DNA from: Corynebacterium zhongnanshanii
GTDB taxonomy: Bacteria > Actinomycetota > Actinomycetes > Mycobacteriales > Mycobacteriaceae
Direction of reading: 5' to 3'
DNA: 64,000 nucleotides
Assembly (NCBI RefSeq): GCF_014490575.1
Contig: NZ_CP061033.1
Location: 1,736,001 to 1,800,000 of the forward strand
Position 1 is the first letter of the stretch; each line of letters starts with the position of its first letter. A program made the translations under genes and the position numbers. Positions 20,184-28,131 of this stretch are shown piece by piece. The notes under the pieces are model-generated. The model worked only from the letters and a program-made list of their open reading frames with translations, searched no databases and was not told the DNA's origin.

Positions 20184-21113
20184 CTACAGCACATCCACCA
20201 CCATCACGCCGGCGAAAATCAGCACCAGCCCCACCAGCTGCCGCGGGCTGATCTCCTGCCCCCGCACACGCTCCACCACCACGGACCCGGCCATCAGCCC
20301 GGACAGCACCGTCACCACCGTCAGCCCCGTGCCGATCTGCGGAACCAGCAGCGCATTCAGCAGCACATACGCCGCCCCGAGCGCGCCGCCGATCCACATC
20401 CACCACGGATTCTTCTCCCCCTCCAGAGCCGTCGCGCGCGGCCTCCACCGCTGCAGCACATTCAGCACAATCAGGGCGCCGAGCCCCACAGAAAAACTCA
20501 CCAGCGCCGCCGCAATCGGCCCCGCAATCACCTGACCCAGATGCCCGTTGATCGCCGCCTGGGACGCAAACAGCACGCCGCAGAGCACGCCGAATCCCCT
20601 CCACGCCCACGCGCTCAGCCGCGTGTCCCTTGTGTCCCCCTTATCCCCCGACGCCACAGTTCCCCGTCTCCCCGCCCCACTCACAACGGTCAGAAGCACT
20701 CCTGCCATAACAATGGCTGCGCCCACCACGCGCGGGACCGTGATCGGCGACTGCAAGGAATGGAAGAGGCCGGCGTGGTCAATGATGAGCCCCATCAGGA
20801 TCTGCCCGGCGATGGGCAGGACCACCGTCTGCACCGCCCCGAGGCGTGGGAACATCAAAATGTTGCCGGTCAGGGCCACCACCCCAAGGAGGCCTCCCAG
20901 CCACATCCACCAGGGTCCACCCAGCGCGTTCGCCAGCCCCATCTCCCCGTGGTTCAACAGCATCAGGGCGCACGCCAGCGTCAGCGTCCCCACCAAAAAG
21001 GAGATCAGGGAGGAGGACAGCGGCGTTCCCGTCGATCGGGACAACCGGGTATTCGCCACTGTTTGAACGGGCATCACCGCACCCGCCAGTACACCGATCA
21101 CGATCCACATCAT
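20184..21113 (-). CDS. DMT-superfamily transporter, YdcZ family
   Basis: A 309-residue membrane protein with about ten helices in two homologous halves, typical of fused YdcZ/DUF606 transporters of the drug/metabolite superfamily. The repeated halves show VIGVLAGAVMPVQTVANTRLSRSTGTPLSSSLISFLVGTLTL and GVLFASQAAINGHLGQVIAGPIAAALVSFSVGLGALI, each with a following PWWMWLGG / NPWWMWIGG. Substrate unknown. It sits downstream of tsaE, separated by a 240-nt stretch full of stem-loops. A GGGATGGGG-type ribosome site precedes the ATG. Confidence 0.9.
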   Translation of the reverse strand: MMWIVIGVLAGAVMPVQTVANTRLSRSTGTPLSSSLISFLVGTLTLACALMLLNHGEMGLANALGGPWWMWLGGLLGVVALTGNILMFPRLGAVQTVVLPIAGQILMGLIIDHAGLFHSLQSPITVPRVVGAAIVMAGVLLTVVSGAGRRGTVASGDKGDTRDTRLSAWAWRGFGVLCGVLFASQAAINGHLGQVIAGPIAAALVSFSVGLGALIVLNVLQRWRPRATALEGEKNPWWMWIGGALGAAYVLLNALLVPQIGTGLTVVTVLSGLMAGSVVVERVRGQEISPRQLVGLVLIFAGVMVVDVL

Positions 21114-21150
21114 GGCCTACTACCCCATCCCACAAAACTCTAGATACAAG

Positions 21151-21346
21151 AAATTCCTAGGAGGTTCTCGCAGTAAACCTTCTAGGAATTTATTCAACCA
21201 GCGGGTTGATCGGACCCAGTGTGCTGGAGGTCCTTGTGAAGCACCCCTCACGGTGTTTCGAGATTATCTAAACATAGAAGCACCGGCTTCGGGACCCCTT
21301 TGGAACAAACACACTATTTCGGGGCTAGCTTTCGAGGTCGCTTCTA
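21151..21346 (-). ncRNA. Candidate structured leader or repeat element upstream of the YdcZ-type transporter
   Basis: Five stem-loops follow one another. H1 21151-21191 is a 16-bp stem with one G-U pair. H2 21195-21208 pairs CAACC with GGTTG. H3 21212-21233 is GGAC-CCAG-TGTG-CTGG-AG-GTCC. H4 21238-21259 pairs GAAGCACC with GGTGTTTC. H5 joins TAGAAGC (21275) to GCTTCTA (21340-21346), competing with a local GAAGC-ACCG-GCTTC hairpin at 21277-21290. The strand cannot be fixed from pairing; minus is assumed because the transporter ATG follows 38 nt after H1. It could be a regulatory leader or a dispersed repeat. Confidence 0.45.
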
Positions 21347-21355
21347 GGGGCGCTT

Positions 21356-21919
21356 TTATAGCCACCGCCACGTCAGGGTGCGGGGTTGTTCTGCCTCCAG
21401 GTCTAGCTCCGCCTCGGCTACCTCGGCTCGTGTGATCTCCACATCCAGCACCGTGGTGGACAGCACTTCAACCACGCCCCTGCCCCATTCGGCGATCACC
21501 ACGTCGCCGCCCAGCTCACCATCGAGGTTCACATCAATATCCAGGCTTTCCAGCGCATCCAGCACCTCCGCGCGATCCACATGCAGCCCCGGCTGTACTC
21601 CGTCGGCCACGTCCTGTCCCAGCAGCCGGTAGGCGTCCATGTGCAGCATGCCAGGCTTGCCGGGCCCACCGGACTTGTGTGTCCGCACGATGGTGAACGT
21701 TGGCGATTGCACGCGCCCCTTCACACCCAGCCCGTCGGCGATCCCCTGGGTAAGCGTGGTTTTCCCAGCGCCCAGCGGCCCGGTCAGAACCACCACCGTC
21801 CCGGCCGTGAGTTGGCTGCCCAGCTGCCGGCCCAGCTCCCGCATGTCCTGCGCTGTCGCTGCGTTCGCGCGCCCGTGGGCGTCGTTAAAATTAACGATCA
21901 TTGGCCGCCTCATTCCCAT
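21356..21919 (-). CDS. tsaE: TsaE, ATPase of the t6A machinery
   Basis: A 187-residue P-loop protein: VVVLTGPLGAGKTTLTQGIADGLG is Walker A, VQSPTFTIV the family motif, HMDAYRL follows, and VIAEWG is the expected switch segment. TsaE supports TsaB-TsaD in N6-threonylcarbamoyladenosine formation on tRNA. The start overlaps the end of alr. GGAGG lies 6 nt before the ATG at 21919; an in-frame ATG at 21901 (MIVNFND) is also reasonable. In M. tuberculosis tsaE is adjacent to tsaB; here 4.9 kb of accessory DNA separates them. Confidence 0.93.
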   Translation of the reverse strand: MGMRRPMIVNFNDAHGRANAATAQDMRELGRQLGSQLTAGTVVVLTGPLGAGKTTLTQGIADGLGVKGRVQSPTFTIVRTHKSGGPGKPGMLHMDAYRLLGQDVADGVQPGLHVDRAEVLDALESLDIDVNLDGELGGDVVIAEWGRGVVEVLSTTVLDVEITRAEVAEAELDLEAEQPRTLTWRWL

Positions 21920-23099
21920 CAATCTCCTCCGCGCTGTTCACCACGCGCCGAGCCACCCGAGGCCCTCGCGGCAACGTCAGGTTCTCATAGGAAATGGTGC
22001 CGCTGGCCTGCGCAAACTCATCCACATGCGGCCCGTTGTGCCCGAACACGACCGCCCAATCGCCCGGCTTCACGCTGTGGTCCTGCCCCAGATCCACCAC
22101 GAACTGGTCCATACATACTCGCCCGATCTGTGGGTACCGTGTGCCGTTGATCGCCACCGAAAATTTCCCCGACGCCGAGCGCGGGATCCCATCGGCGTAC
22201 CCCAAAGCCACCACCGCAGTGGTGGTGTCCTGCTGCGCGTGCCAGAGATGCCCGTAGCTCACGCCTTCGCCGGCCTGGACGGTGCGGGTTGTCACGACCC
22301 GTGCCCGGAGGGTCATCGCCGGGGCGAAGTGGGTGTCTGTGGGGGTTTCCATCGGGTCGATGCCGTACACGCTCACGCCTGGTCGAACCACTTGGTAGCG
22401 CAGGTCTGGCCTGCTGAGTAGCGCCGGGGTGTTCGCCAGATGGTTGGCAGGCATCTCCAGGCCCGCGGCCTCGGCTTTCGCGATGGCCGCGTTGAAGCGG
22501 GCGGCTTGCAGGTCGGTAACCTCGCGGCCGGCGTCCATGTCGGCAGACGCCAAGTGTGAAAAAGCGCCGGTCATCTCGAAGGTCTGTGCGTGCTGGGCCA
22601 GAAAGTCGATCACCTGGTCCAGCTCCACGGGGCTGATCCCTGACCGGGACAGCCCCGTGTCCACCATCAACCCCGCTTTCGGCCGGATGCCGCTGGCCTC
22701 AGAAGCCGCGGCTGCTGCCTGCACAAACGCCTCGGCGTGTGCCAGGGACGGGATACCGACGGTGATGTCTTCAGCGAACACATCCTCCAGTGGTTCGCCG
22801 GGAATCCACATCCACGCGGTGATGGGGCATGTGAAGCCCTGGGTGCGCAGGCTCAGGGCCTCCGCGCACGTGGCCACGCCCAGCATCTGTGCCCCGCCGT
22901 CCAGGGCCGCCTGGGCGGCCACGGACGCCCCGTGGTTGTAGCCATCGGCCTTCACGATAGCCATCACCTGCGCGGGCGCGGCCTTGTCCACCAGCGTGCG
23001 CACATTGGCCCGGATCGCAGAGGTATCCACAATCACCTCTGCCAACACCGGGTGGTTAGAGGCTGTGGGCTGTGCGCTGGGCGAGGCGGAGGTTGTCAT
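21891..23099 (-). CDS. alr: Alanine racemase
   Basis: A 402-residue PLP enzyme making D-alanine for peptidoglycan. The PLP-binding Lys is in VMAIVKADGYNHGA, the catalytic Tyr in EGVSYGHLW, and the C-terminal beta domain contains IGRVCMDQFVVDLG. The ATG at 23099 is chosen since a TAGTCT box ends 7 nt upstream and there is no ribosome site. It overlaps tsaE by 29 nt, the usual alr-tsaE arrangement of actinobacteria. glmS lies just upstream on the same strand. Confidence 0.97.
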   Translation of the reverse strand: MTTSASPSAQPTASNHPVLAEVIVDTSAIRANVRTLVDKAAPAQVMAIVKADGYNHGASVAAQAALDGGAQMLGVATCAEALSLRTQGFTCPITAWMWIPGEPLEDVFAEDITVGIPSLAHAEAFVQAAAAASEASGIRPKAGLMVDTGLSRSGISPVELDQVIDFLAQHAQTFEMTGAFSHLASADMDAGREVTDLQAARFNAAIAKAEAAGLEMPANHLANTPALLSRPDLRYQVVRPGVSVYGIDPMETPTDTHFAPAMTLRARVVTTRTVQAGEGVSYGHLWHAQQDTTTAVVALGYADGIPRSASGKFSVAINGTRYPQIGRVCMDQFVVDLGQDHSVKPGDWAVVFGHNGPHVDEFAQASGTISYENLTLPRGPRVARRVVNSAEEIDGNEAANDR

Positions 23100-23106
23100 G
23101 ACCACA

Positions 23107-23112
23107 AGACTA
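23107..23112 (-). promoter_or_regulatory. -10 box of alr
   Basis: TAGTCT ends 7 nt before the alr ATG on the minus strand, consistent with a leaderless alr-tsaE transcript starting between glmS and alr. Confidence 0.5.
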
Positions 23113-23123
23113 GTACGTGGGTA

Positions 23124-24986
23124 CTACTCCACCGTCACGGACTTCGCCAAGTTACGTGGCTTATCAATGTCCTCGTTACCGCACTCACGGGCGATGTCTG
23201 CGGCCAAGAACTGCAAAGGAATGGTGGACAGCACAGGCTGGACCAACGTGGAGGTGCGAGGGATTTCCAACAGCCAGTTGGAGTAAGGCTTGACGGCGTC
23301 GTCCCCCTCCTCGGCCACGACGATGGTTTTCGCACCACGGGCGCGGATTTCCTGAATGTTGGACACGATCTTCGAGTGCAGCACCGGGCGGCCCTCTGGC
23401 GATGGAACAACCACCACCACCGGCAGGTCATCCTCGATCAGGGCAATCGGGCCATGCTTCAGCTCACCGGCGGCAAAGCCCTCGGCGTGGATGTAGGCCA
23501 GTTCCTTGAGCTTCAGTGCACCCTCCAGGGCCACGGGGAAGCCCACGTGACGGCCGAGGAACAGCATGGTTGGGATAGCGCCCAGCTCCTTGGCCAGGTC
23601 CAGGACGGTATCGCGCAGCTCCAGGGTCTTCTCGATCTTCTCCGGCAGGGCCTCCAGCTCGTCGAAGATCACGGCGATCTCATCGGAGTACTTCGTACCG
23701 CGGGCCTGGGCCAGCGCCAAACCTACCAGGTAGTTGGCCACGATCTGCGCCAGGAATGCCTTCGTGGATGCCACACCGATCTCCGGGCCGGCATGTGTGT
23801 ACAGCACTGCGTCGGCCTCACGCGGGATCTGGGAACCGTTGGTGTTGCAGATCGCCAGCACGCGGGCGCCCTGGGCCTTTGCGTGGCGGACGGCCTCCAA
23901 GGTGTCGGCCGTTTCACCCGATTGGGAGATCGCCACCACCAGGGTGGAGCGATCCAGCACCGGATCACGGTAGCGGAACTCGGAGGCCACCTCGATCTCC
24001 ACGGGCACGCGCACCCAGTGCTCGATGGCGTACTTCGCCAACAGGCCCGAGTGGTATGCGGTGCCACAGGCCACCACGAACACCTTGGATACGTTGCGCA
24101 GGTCATCGTCGGACAGGCGCTGCTCGTCCAAGACGATGCGGCCATCCACAAAGTGACCGGCCAGAGTGTCGCGCACGGCGGCAGGCTGCTCGTAGATCTC
24201 CTTCATCATGAAGGAATCAAAGCCGTCCTTCTGTGCGGCCTCCAGATCCCAGTCGATGGTGAACGGGGTGCCCTCCACCGGCTCGCCGGCGAAGTTGTAC
24301 AGGTTGTAGCCCTCCGCGGTAATGACCACAGCGTTGTCCTGGCCCAGCTCCACGGCGTTCTTCGTCCGGTCGATGAAGGCTGCCACGTCGGATCCGATGA
24401 ACATTTCACCGTCGCCTACACCCACGATCAGCGGGGTGGAGCGGCGGCCCGCCACGATGGTGCCGGGGTGGTCCGCGTGGGTAAACAGCACCGTGAACGC
24501 GCCTTCCAGGCGGGACAGCACGTTCAGCGCGGAGGCTTCAAAGTCGCCGGCCGTGGGGCCTTCGTTGTATGCCAGAGCTACAAGGTGTGCCGCAACCTCG
24601 GAATCCGTTTCCGATTCCAGCTCAATCCCGTGGGATTCGATCTCCTCGCGCAGGCTTGCGAAGTTTTCAATAATGCCGTTGTGCACGATGGCAGCTTTGC
24701 CGTCGAAGGATTTATGTGGGTGTGCATTGACGTCGTTGGGCGAGCCGTGGGTTGCCCAACGCGTGTGCCCAATGCAGGCGGTGCCGGAAAACTCGTCACG
24801 GCCAACCTCATCAATGCGGTTGAGAAGGTTGTCTAGTTTGCCTTCCTTCTTCTCTACCTTCAGTGTTCCTTGTCCTACTACGGCAATACCGGCGGAATCA
24901 TATCCGCGATATTCCATGCGCTTCAGCGCATCGAGGCCAATTTGCAGAGCACCGGAATTACCGACATATCCAACGATTGCACACAT
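23124..24986 (-). CDS. glmS: Glucosamine-6-phosphate synthase (isomerising)
   Basis: A 620-residue enzyme forming glucosamine-6-phosphate from fructose-6-phosphate and glutamine, the first step to UDP-GlcNAc. The N-terminal Ntn amidotransferase starts MCAIVGYVG with catalytic Cys2, and the RGYDSAG loop follows. Two SIS isomerase domains occupy residues about 290-620; the protein ends AKSVTVE. The ATG at 24986 is required for Cys2 exposure. A TAGAAT box 7 nt upstream and no ribosome site indicate a leaderless mRNA. glmM, the next step of the pathway, lies 3.3 kb upstream. Confidence 0.98.
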   Translation of the reverse strand: MCAIVGYVGNSGALQIGLDALKRMEYRGYDSAGIAVVGQGTLKVEKKEGKLDNLLNRIDEVGRDEFSGTACIGHTRWATHGSPNDVNAHPHKSFDGKAAIVHNGIIENFASLREEIESHGIELESETDSEVAAHLVALAYNEGPTAGDFEASALNVLSRLEGAFTVLFTHADHPGTIVAGRRSTPLIVGVGDGEMFIGSDVAAFIDRTKNAVELGQDNAVVITAEGYNLYNFAGEPVEGTPFTIDWDLEAAQKDGFDSFMMKEIYEQPAAVRDTLAGHFVDGRIVLDEQRLSDDDLRNVSKVFVVACGTAYHSGLLAKYAIEHWVRVPVEIEVASEFRYRDPVLDRSTLVVAISQSGETADTLEAVRHAKAQGARVLAICNTNGSQIPREADAVLYTHAGPEIGVASTKAFLAQIVANYLVGLALAQARGTKYSDEIAVIFDELEALPEKIEKTLELRDTVLDLAKELGAIPTMLFLGRHVGFPVALEGALKLKELAYIHAEGFAAGELKHGPIALIEDDLPVVVVVPSPEGRPVLHSKIVSNIQEIRARGAKTIVVAEEGDDAVKPYSNWLLEIPRTSTLVQPVLSTIPLQFLAADIARECGNEDIDKPRNLAKSVTVE

Positions 24987-24993
24987 GCCGGTG

Positions 24994-24999
24994 ATTCTA
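24994..24999 (-). promoter_or_regulatory. -10 box of glmS
   Basis: TAGAAT, a near-consensus corynebacterial -10, ends 7 nt before the glmS ATG on the minus strand. Confidence 0.65.
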
Positions 25000-25058
25000 C
25001 ACGGCATAAAATTGTGCGGGTAGTGCCTGAGCACGGGTGCTTCGTCACACTCTTCTGT

Positions 25059-25064
25059 TAATCT
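25059..25064 (+). promoter_or_regulatory. -10 box of the alpha/beta-hydrolase-like gene
   Basis: TAATCT ends 8 nt before the GTG at 25073; divergent from glmS. Confidence 0.5.
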
Positions 25065-25072
25065 TGTTTCTT

Positions 25073-25969
25073 GTGGCTGACAAGTTGAAGAACCTGATCC
25101 CCCGTCTCGGAAAGCGCGGACCGCACCGCGTGCTCACTGGCGAGCTTGAGTTTGCCGGCATCCCCGGTCGCGTCTACACTCCTGCCGAGGGCAAGGGCAT
25201 CCCCGCCGTTGCTTTTGGTCATGATTGGCGCCAAAGCATTGAGGCGTACCACGCAACGCTGCGTCACCTCGCCAGCTGGGGCATTGCCGTGGCAGCGCCG
25301 AATACGGAGAGGGGTTTTGCTCCCAACGCGCGCGGGTTTGCCTCTGATTTGGAGACGTCTCTGCAGATCCTGGCTGGTGTGAAGCTCGGCCAGGGCAACA
25401 TCTCGGTTGATCCCACCAAGCTGTTCCTCGCGGGTCACGGTTTCGGTGCGTCCTCCGCTGTCCTGGCAGCGACGGGACGTACCGCCTCTCACAAGGGCGT
25501 GAAGACCTATGAGAATCAGGCACTGCTGGCCGGTGTAGTTGCGATCTACCCGTCCGATACGTCGCCGTCCTCCTACGAGGCCGCAAAGTACGTGGAGGCT
25601 CCTGGCCTGGTCCTGAATGCCGGAGCGATCGGCGAGATCCCCATGGGTGATGCCACGCGCATGGCCGCGCAGTGGAAGGGTGACGTTGTTTACCGACGCC
25701 TAGAGCGCGCCACCGCTCAGGGCTTCAATGAAAAAATCACCAAAAAATTGTTGATGGGCAAGGGGCTGCCTGAGTTCAGCAATCAGGATCTTGCACGTGC
25801 CTTGATGACCGGGTTCATTCTGGCGGAGACGGATAAGAAGTACGCCGCTTTCCGCGATGACACCGCTGAGCTTAAGCGGACCCTGGTCGCCACGAAGAAG
25901 GAACTGGTCGACGAGCTGCCGGAAAACGCGGATATTCAAAAACGTATCCAGGAGCTCAGCTTCAAGTGA
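25073..25969 (+). CDS. Alpha/beta-hydrolase-fold protein (Rv3438 type), nucleophile elbow degenerate
   Basis: A 298-residue protein with dienelactone-hydrolase-like layout: IPGRVYTPAEGKGIPAVAFGHDW (oxyanion region), then LFLAGHGFGASSAVLAA at about 118-133. The nucleophile elbow, normally G-x-(S/C)-x-G, reads G-H-G-F-G, so the catalytic residue is Gly and hydrolase activity is doubtful. A C-terminal helical stretch (DDTAELKRTLVATKKELVDELPENADIQKRIQEL) may be coiled coil. The GTG at 25073 is chosen because a TAATCT box lies 8 nt upstream and the alternative N-terminus is not protein-like. Position next to glmS matches Rv3438. Confidence 0.8.
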   Translation: MADKLKNLIPRLGKRGPHRVLTGELEFAGIPGRVYTPAEGKGIPAVAFGHDWRQSIEAYHATLRHLASWGIAVAAPNTERGFAPNARGFASDLETSLQILAGVKLGQGNISVDPTKLFLAGHGFGASSAVLAATGRTASHKGVKTYENQALLAGVVAIYPSDTSPSSYEAAKYVEAPGLVLNAGAIGEIPMGDATRMAAQWKGDVVYRRLERATAQGFNEKITKKLLMGKGLPEFSNQDLARALMTGFILAETDKKYAAFRDDTAELKRTLVATKKELVDELPENADIQKRIQELSFK

Positions 25970-25972
25970 GCC

Positions 25973-26032
25973 AGCGTGCGCTAGGGCAGCGTGCACTAGG
26001 TCGGAGTGCGCTAGGGCATCGTGCACGAGGTC
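25973..26032. repeat. Four degenerate 15-bp tandem repeats
   Basis: Directly after the hydrolase-like stop, 15-mers beginning 25973, 25988, 26003 and 26018 follow the pattern (A/G)(G/T)CGTGC(G/A)C(T/G)AGG(G/T)C. They lie between convergent genes and may be a slippage product. Confidence 0.7.
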
Positions 26033-26094
26033 AGCGTCACATCACACGGCTGGTAGGCGGCGCTGCACAGCCAGCGCCGCTCATCCAACGTTGC

Positions 26095-26361
26095 TCAAGC
26101 GTGATGAAAGATATTCGGACCTCCTGGAGCTGACTTCGGCGCGCTGCCGGATGCATCGCCACGGTGTGAGACCTGTGCAGGCAGGCTATCGTGCTGCGCG
26201 GCGTCGATCGGCAGTTCAAGCCCCTCCAAGTCTTTTAGTAGCTTGCCTACCTGCTGCGCTGCCTGTTTTAAGTTGTCCTCAAACTCGGCGGTGATGGCCG
26301 TCATCTGATGGGCAAAGTCTTCCACGATGCGGTCGTAGGGATTGCTGGTGTGTTCGCTCAC
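26095..26361 (-). CDS. Small helical protein, third gene of the Pro/Cys-rich operon
   Basis: An 88-residue protein; I do not recognise the family. Residues 5-50 (NPYDRIVEDFAHQMTAITAEFEDNLKQAAQQVGKLLKDLEGLEL) form one long amphipathic helix in the size range of WXG100-like helices, though no WxG is present. The C-terminus is Ser/Gly/Pro-rich and ends NIFHHA. The GTG at 26361 overlaps the stop of the 465-residue gene (GTGA) and has AAGGAG 9 nt upstream; a GTG at 26364 is possible. Translational coupling implies it works with the two upstream genes. Confidence 0.72.
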   Translation of the reverse strand: MSEHTSNPYDRIVEDFAHQMTAITAEFEDNLKQAAQQVGKLLKDLEGLELPIDAAQHDSLPAQVSHRGDASGSAPKSAPGGPNIFHHA

Positions 26362-27755
26362 CACTGTTCGCTCCTTGCTAGATGGACGGTAGCAGCCGAC
26401 CCCACGGCGCCACCGGTTCCTGATGTTGCTAACTCCACAGGGCTTGCCGCGGCCGCGCTGCCTGTGGCACTCGTGGAGAGTTCGGAAGCCACCGCCACGT
26501 TGGCGTGAACATCCACCCAAATGTCTGGTGCCCACGACGACGAAGACGATGCAGCCGGAACCGCTTCCGGGGCCGGCGCTGGAGCTGGCGCAGGTGCTGG
26601 TTCGGGGGCCGGCGTTGGAGCAAGCGTCGGAGCTGGCTCCGGTTTCTGCTCTGTAGCCTCGTCTAGGCATGGCTCCTTCGCCTCGGGCACTGGTTGCGGA
26701 GCTTGCTCTGGTTTCTGCTCTGACGCCTCGTGTGGGCACGGCGCCTTCGCCTCGGGTGCTGGTTCGGGCGCCCGGTCGGGCTTCTGCTCAGGCGCTGGGT
26801 CGGGCGCGGGCGCCTCGTGCGAGCAGGGCGACGCGTCCTCCGGCACTGGGCAGTGACTCTCAGCCATGGCCTCTGGACACAGCATGTCCGCTGCCTGCGA
26901 CAGGCACTGATGCCACACAGACGCCGCCATGTTCACGTGATTCTGCACCGTGGACACCAGCTGCTGCGGAGAAATCAGCGGTGGGCACGTCGCCGCCCCC
27001 GTCGCGTGAGACACCTCCACTACCGGCGCTTGGGCCACGCTCACCGCTACATGAGTCATCCCTACGCCTGGAGCATGGGTCATCTCTACACATGGCGTCT
27101 GCGCGGGCGCTTGGGCCACGCTCACCGGAGACTGGGGCGGCTCGTGAGAAACCACAGGAGCAGCCTCGTGCGACTGATGAGAACAGTGGCACTGCTCGTC
27201 CTGGTGTGCTGGCTCCGCATCCGCAATAGCCTGACTACAGAGCGCCTCCAACGTGCCATTGCGAGACTGCAACAACCCCTCCACTGCCAGCCCGGCCTGG
27301 GTCAACAGCGTCTGGACAATACACTCCCCATGAGGGGCAGGGGCCAGCGCCTGAATGAGACGCGTCACGTCCTGGAGGCCGGTGGTGATCGCGCTGATGG
27401 CGTCGGCACATTGATTCACAACGGCCCCCACCCTCTCCACACAGTGACCCGCGGACATCGCCGCATCGTGCATCGCCTGATGATGCTGACACAACGATTG
27501 CACAGCCTGGGCGAGAGACGCGCACACCGAGCCCTGACCCACACCCTGCAACGCCGGAACGACCTGCTGAGAGCTCTGCACCGGAACACACTGGTCGCTC
27601 GTCACGAAACCGTTCAGCGCCTGCGCCCACTGGACAAGCACCCCCACGTCCAGCCCGGCGCTAAACTGCGCCTGCGACCGGGCCGGCTCCACCGGCGCGC
27701 CAAGATCCTCTAACGTGCATAAATCCTGCTCCACCCGAGCCTGCGGATCCATCAT
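26358..27755 (-). CDS. Pro/Ala/Cys-rich protein (Rv3439c type), possible type VII secretion-associated protein
   Basis: A 465-residue protein. Residues 1-200 are helical with Cys spaced every 10-25 residues (DQCVPV, SVCASL, SLCQHH, GHCVER, NQCADA, GECIVQ). Residues 205-260 repeat SVAQAP..., and residues 320-400 are Pro/Glu/Lys-rich with two copies of an EQKPE-AP-P-PEAK-PC unit, then an (AP)n run. I count about 18 Cys, unusual for an actinobacterial disordered protein. By order between glmS and glmM it matches Rv3439c, an Ala/Pro-rich protein. It overlaps the upstream gene by 4 nt. Export by ESX-4 is inference from position and the shared promoter motif. Confidence 0.75.
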   Translation of the reverse strand: MMDPQARVEQDLCTLEDLGAPVEPARSQAQFSAGLDVGVLVQWAQALNGFVTSDQCVPVQSSQQVVPALQGVGQGSVCASLAQAVQSLCQHHQAMHDAAMSAGHCVERVGAVVNQCADAISAITTGLQDVTRLIQALAPAPHGECIVQTLLTQAGLAVEGLLQSRNGTLEALCSQAIADAEPAHQDEQCHCSHQSHEAAPVVSHEPPQSPVSVAQAPAQTPCVEMTHAPGVGMTHVAVSVAQAPVVEVSHATGAATCPPLISPQQLVSTVQNHVNMAASVWHQCLSQAADMLCPEAMAESHCPVPEDASPCSHEAPAPDPAPEQKPDRAPEPAPEAKAPCPHEASEQKPEQAPQPVPEAKEPCLDEATEQKPEPAPTLAPTPAPEPAPAPAPAPAPEAVPAASSSSSWAPDIWVDVHANVAVASELSTSATGSAAAASPVELATSGTGGAVGSAATVHLARSEQW

Positions 27756-28048
27756 GATGCGCCACCGCCATCCAACGTGTCGGCGGCATCCACGCGACGA
27801 ACCACAGCCTCACTCTCCGAAGTCACTGTGTGGACGCGACGAGCATACTCCACACCCACGTCATGCCCACGCGCGAGGCTTGCGGCCCACTGCTCAGCTA
27901 AACCGGATAACCCCTGGCCGAACGCATGAAGCGGAACCTCCGGGCGCTCGCCGTCCAAGAAGTCTCCCCTCAACCTCTGCGTCTCCTTGAGCTGCGCTAG
28001 CTGCTGCAGCGCCTGCGCCACGTCCAAGGACAAAGCTGAGTGCTCCAT
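27752..28048 (-). CDS. Small helical protein (Rv3440c type), possible WXG/EspC-like
   Basis: A 98-residue, mostly helical acidic protein: LSLDVAQALQQLAQLKETQRLRGDFL, then HAFGQGLSGLAEQWAASLARGHDVGVEYARRVHTVTSESEAVVRRVDAADTL. Size and a helix-turn-helix hairpin with a central Trp are reminiscent of EspC/WXG100-like type VII targets, but no WxG motif is present. It is the first gene of a three-gene overlapping operon and matches Rv3440c by position. GGGGA lies 6 nt before the ATG. A bipartite promoter motif shared with esxU-esxT lies 84 nt upstream. Confidence 0.75.
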   Translation of the reverse strand: MEHSALSLDVAQALQQLAQLKETQRLRGDFLDGERPEVPLHAFGQGLSGLAEQWAASLARGHDVGVEYARRVHTVTSESEAVVRRVDAADTLDGGGAS

Positions 28049-28131
28049 ACTCTTCCCCTTTCCCTGTCTTGTCTACAATCCCGTTGTCATCAGTCCCGTT
28101 GCCTTAAGCGGTCCAACTGAGATCCCACATT

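Noticed and set aside
21112..21435. 107-codon plus-strand frame across the stem-loop region
   Set aside because: No ribosome site or domain, and it overlaps the tsaE end; the stem-loops explain the sequence better.
22737..24836. Long open frame (699 codons) on the plus strand
   Set aside because: It runs antisense through alr and glmS, both with intact motifs; it is a codon-bias shadow.
26521..27713. Ala/Gly- and Arg/His-rich frames on the plus strand
   Set aside because: They are the reverse of the Pro/Cys-rich gene, whose overlaps with both neighbours support the minus strand.
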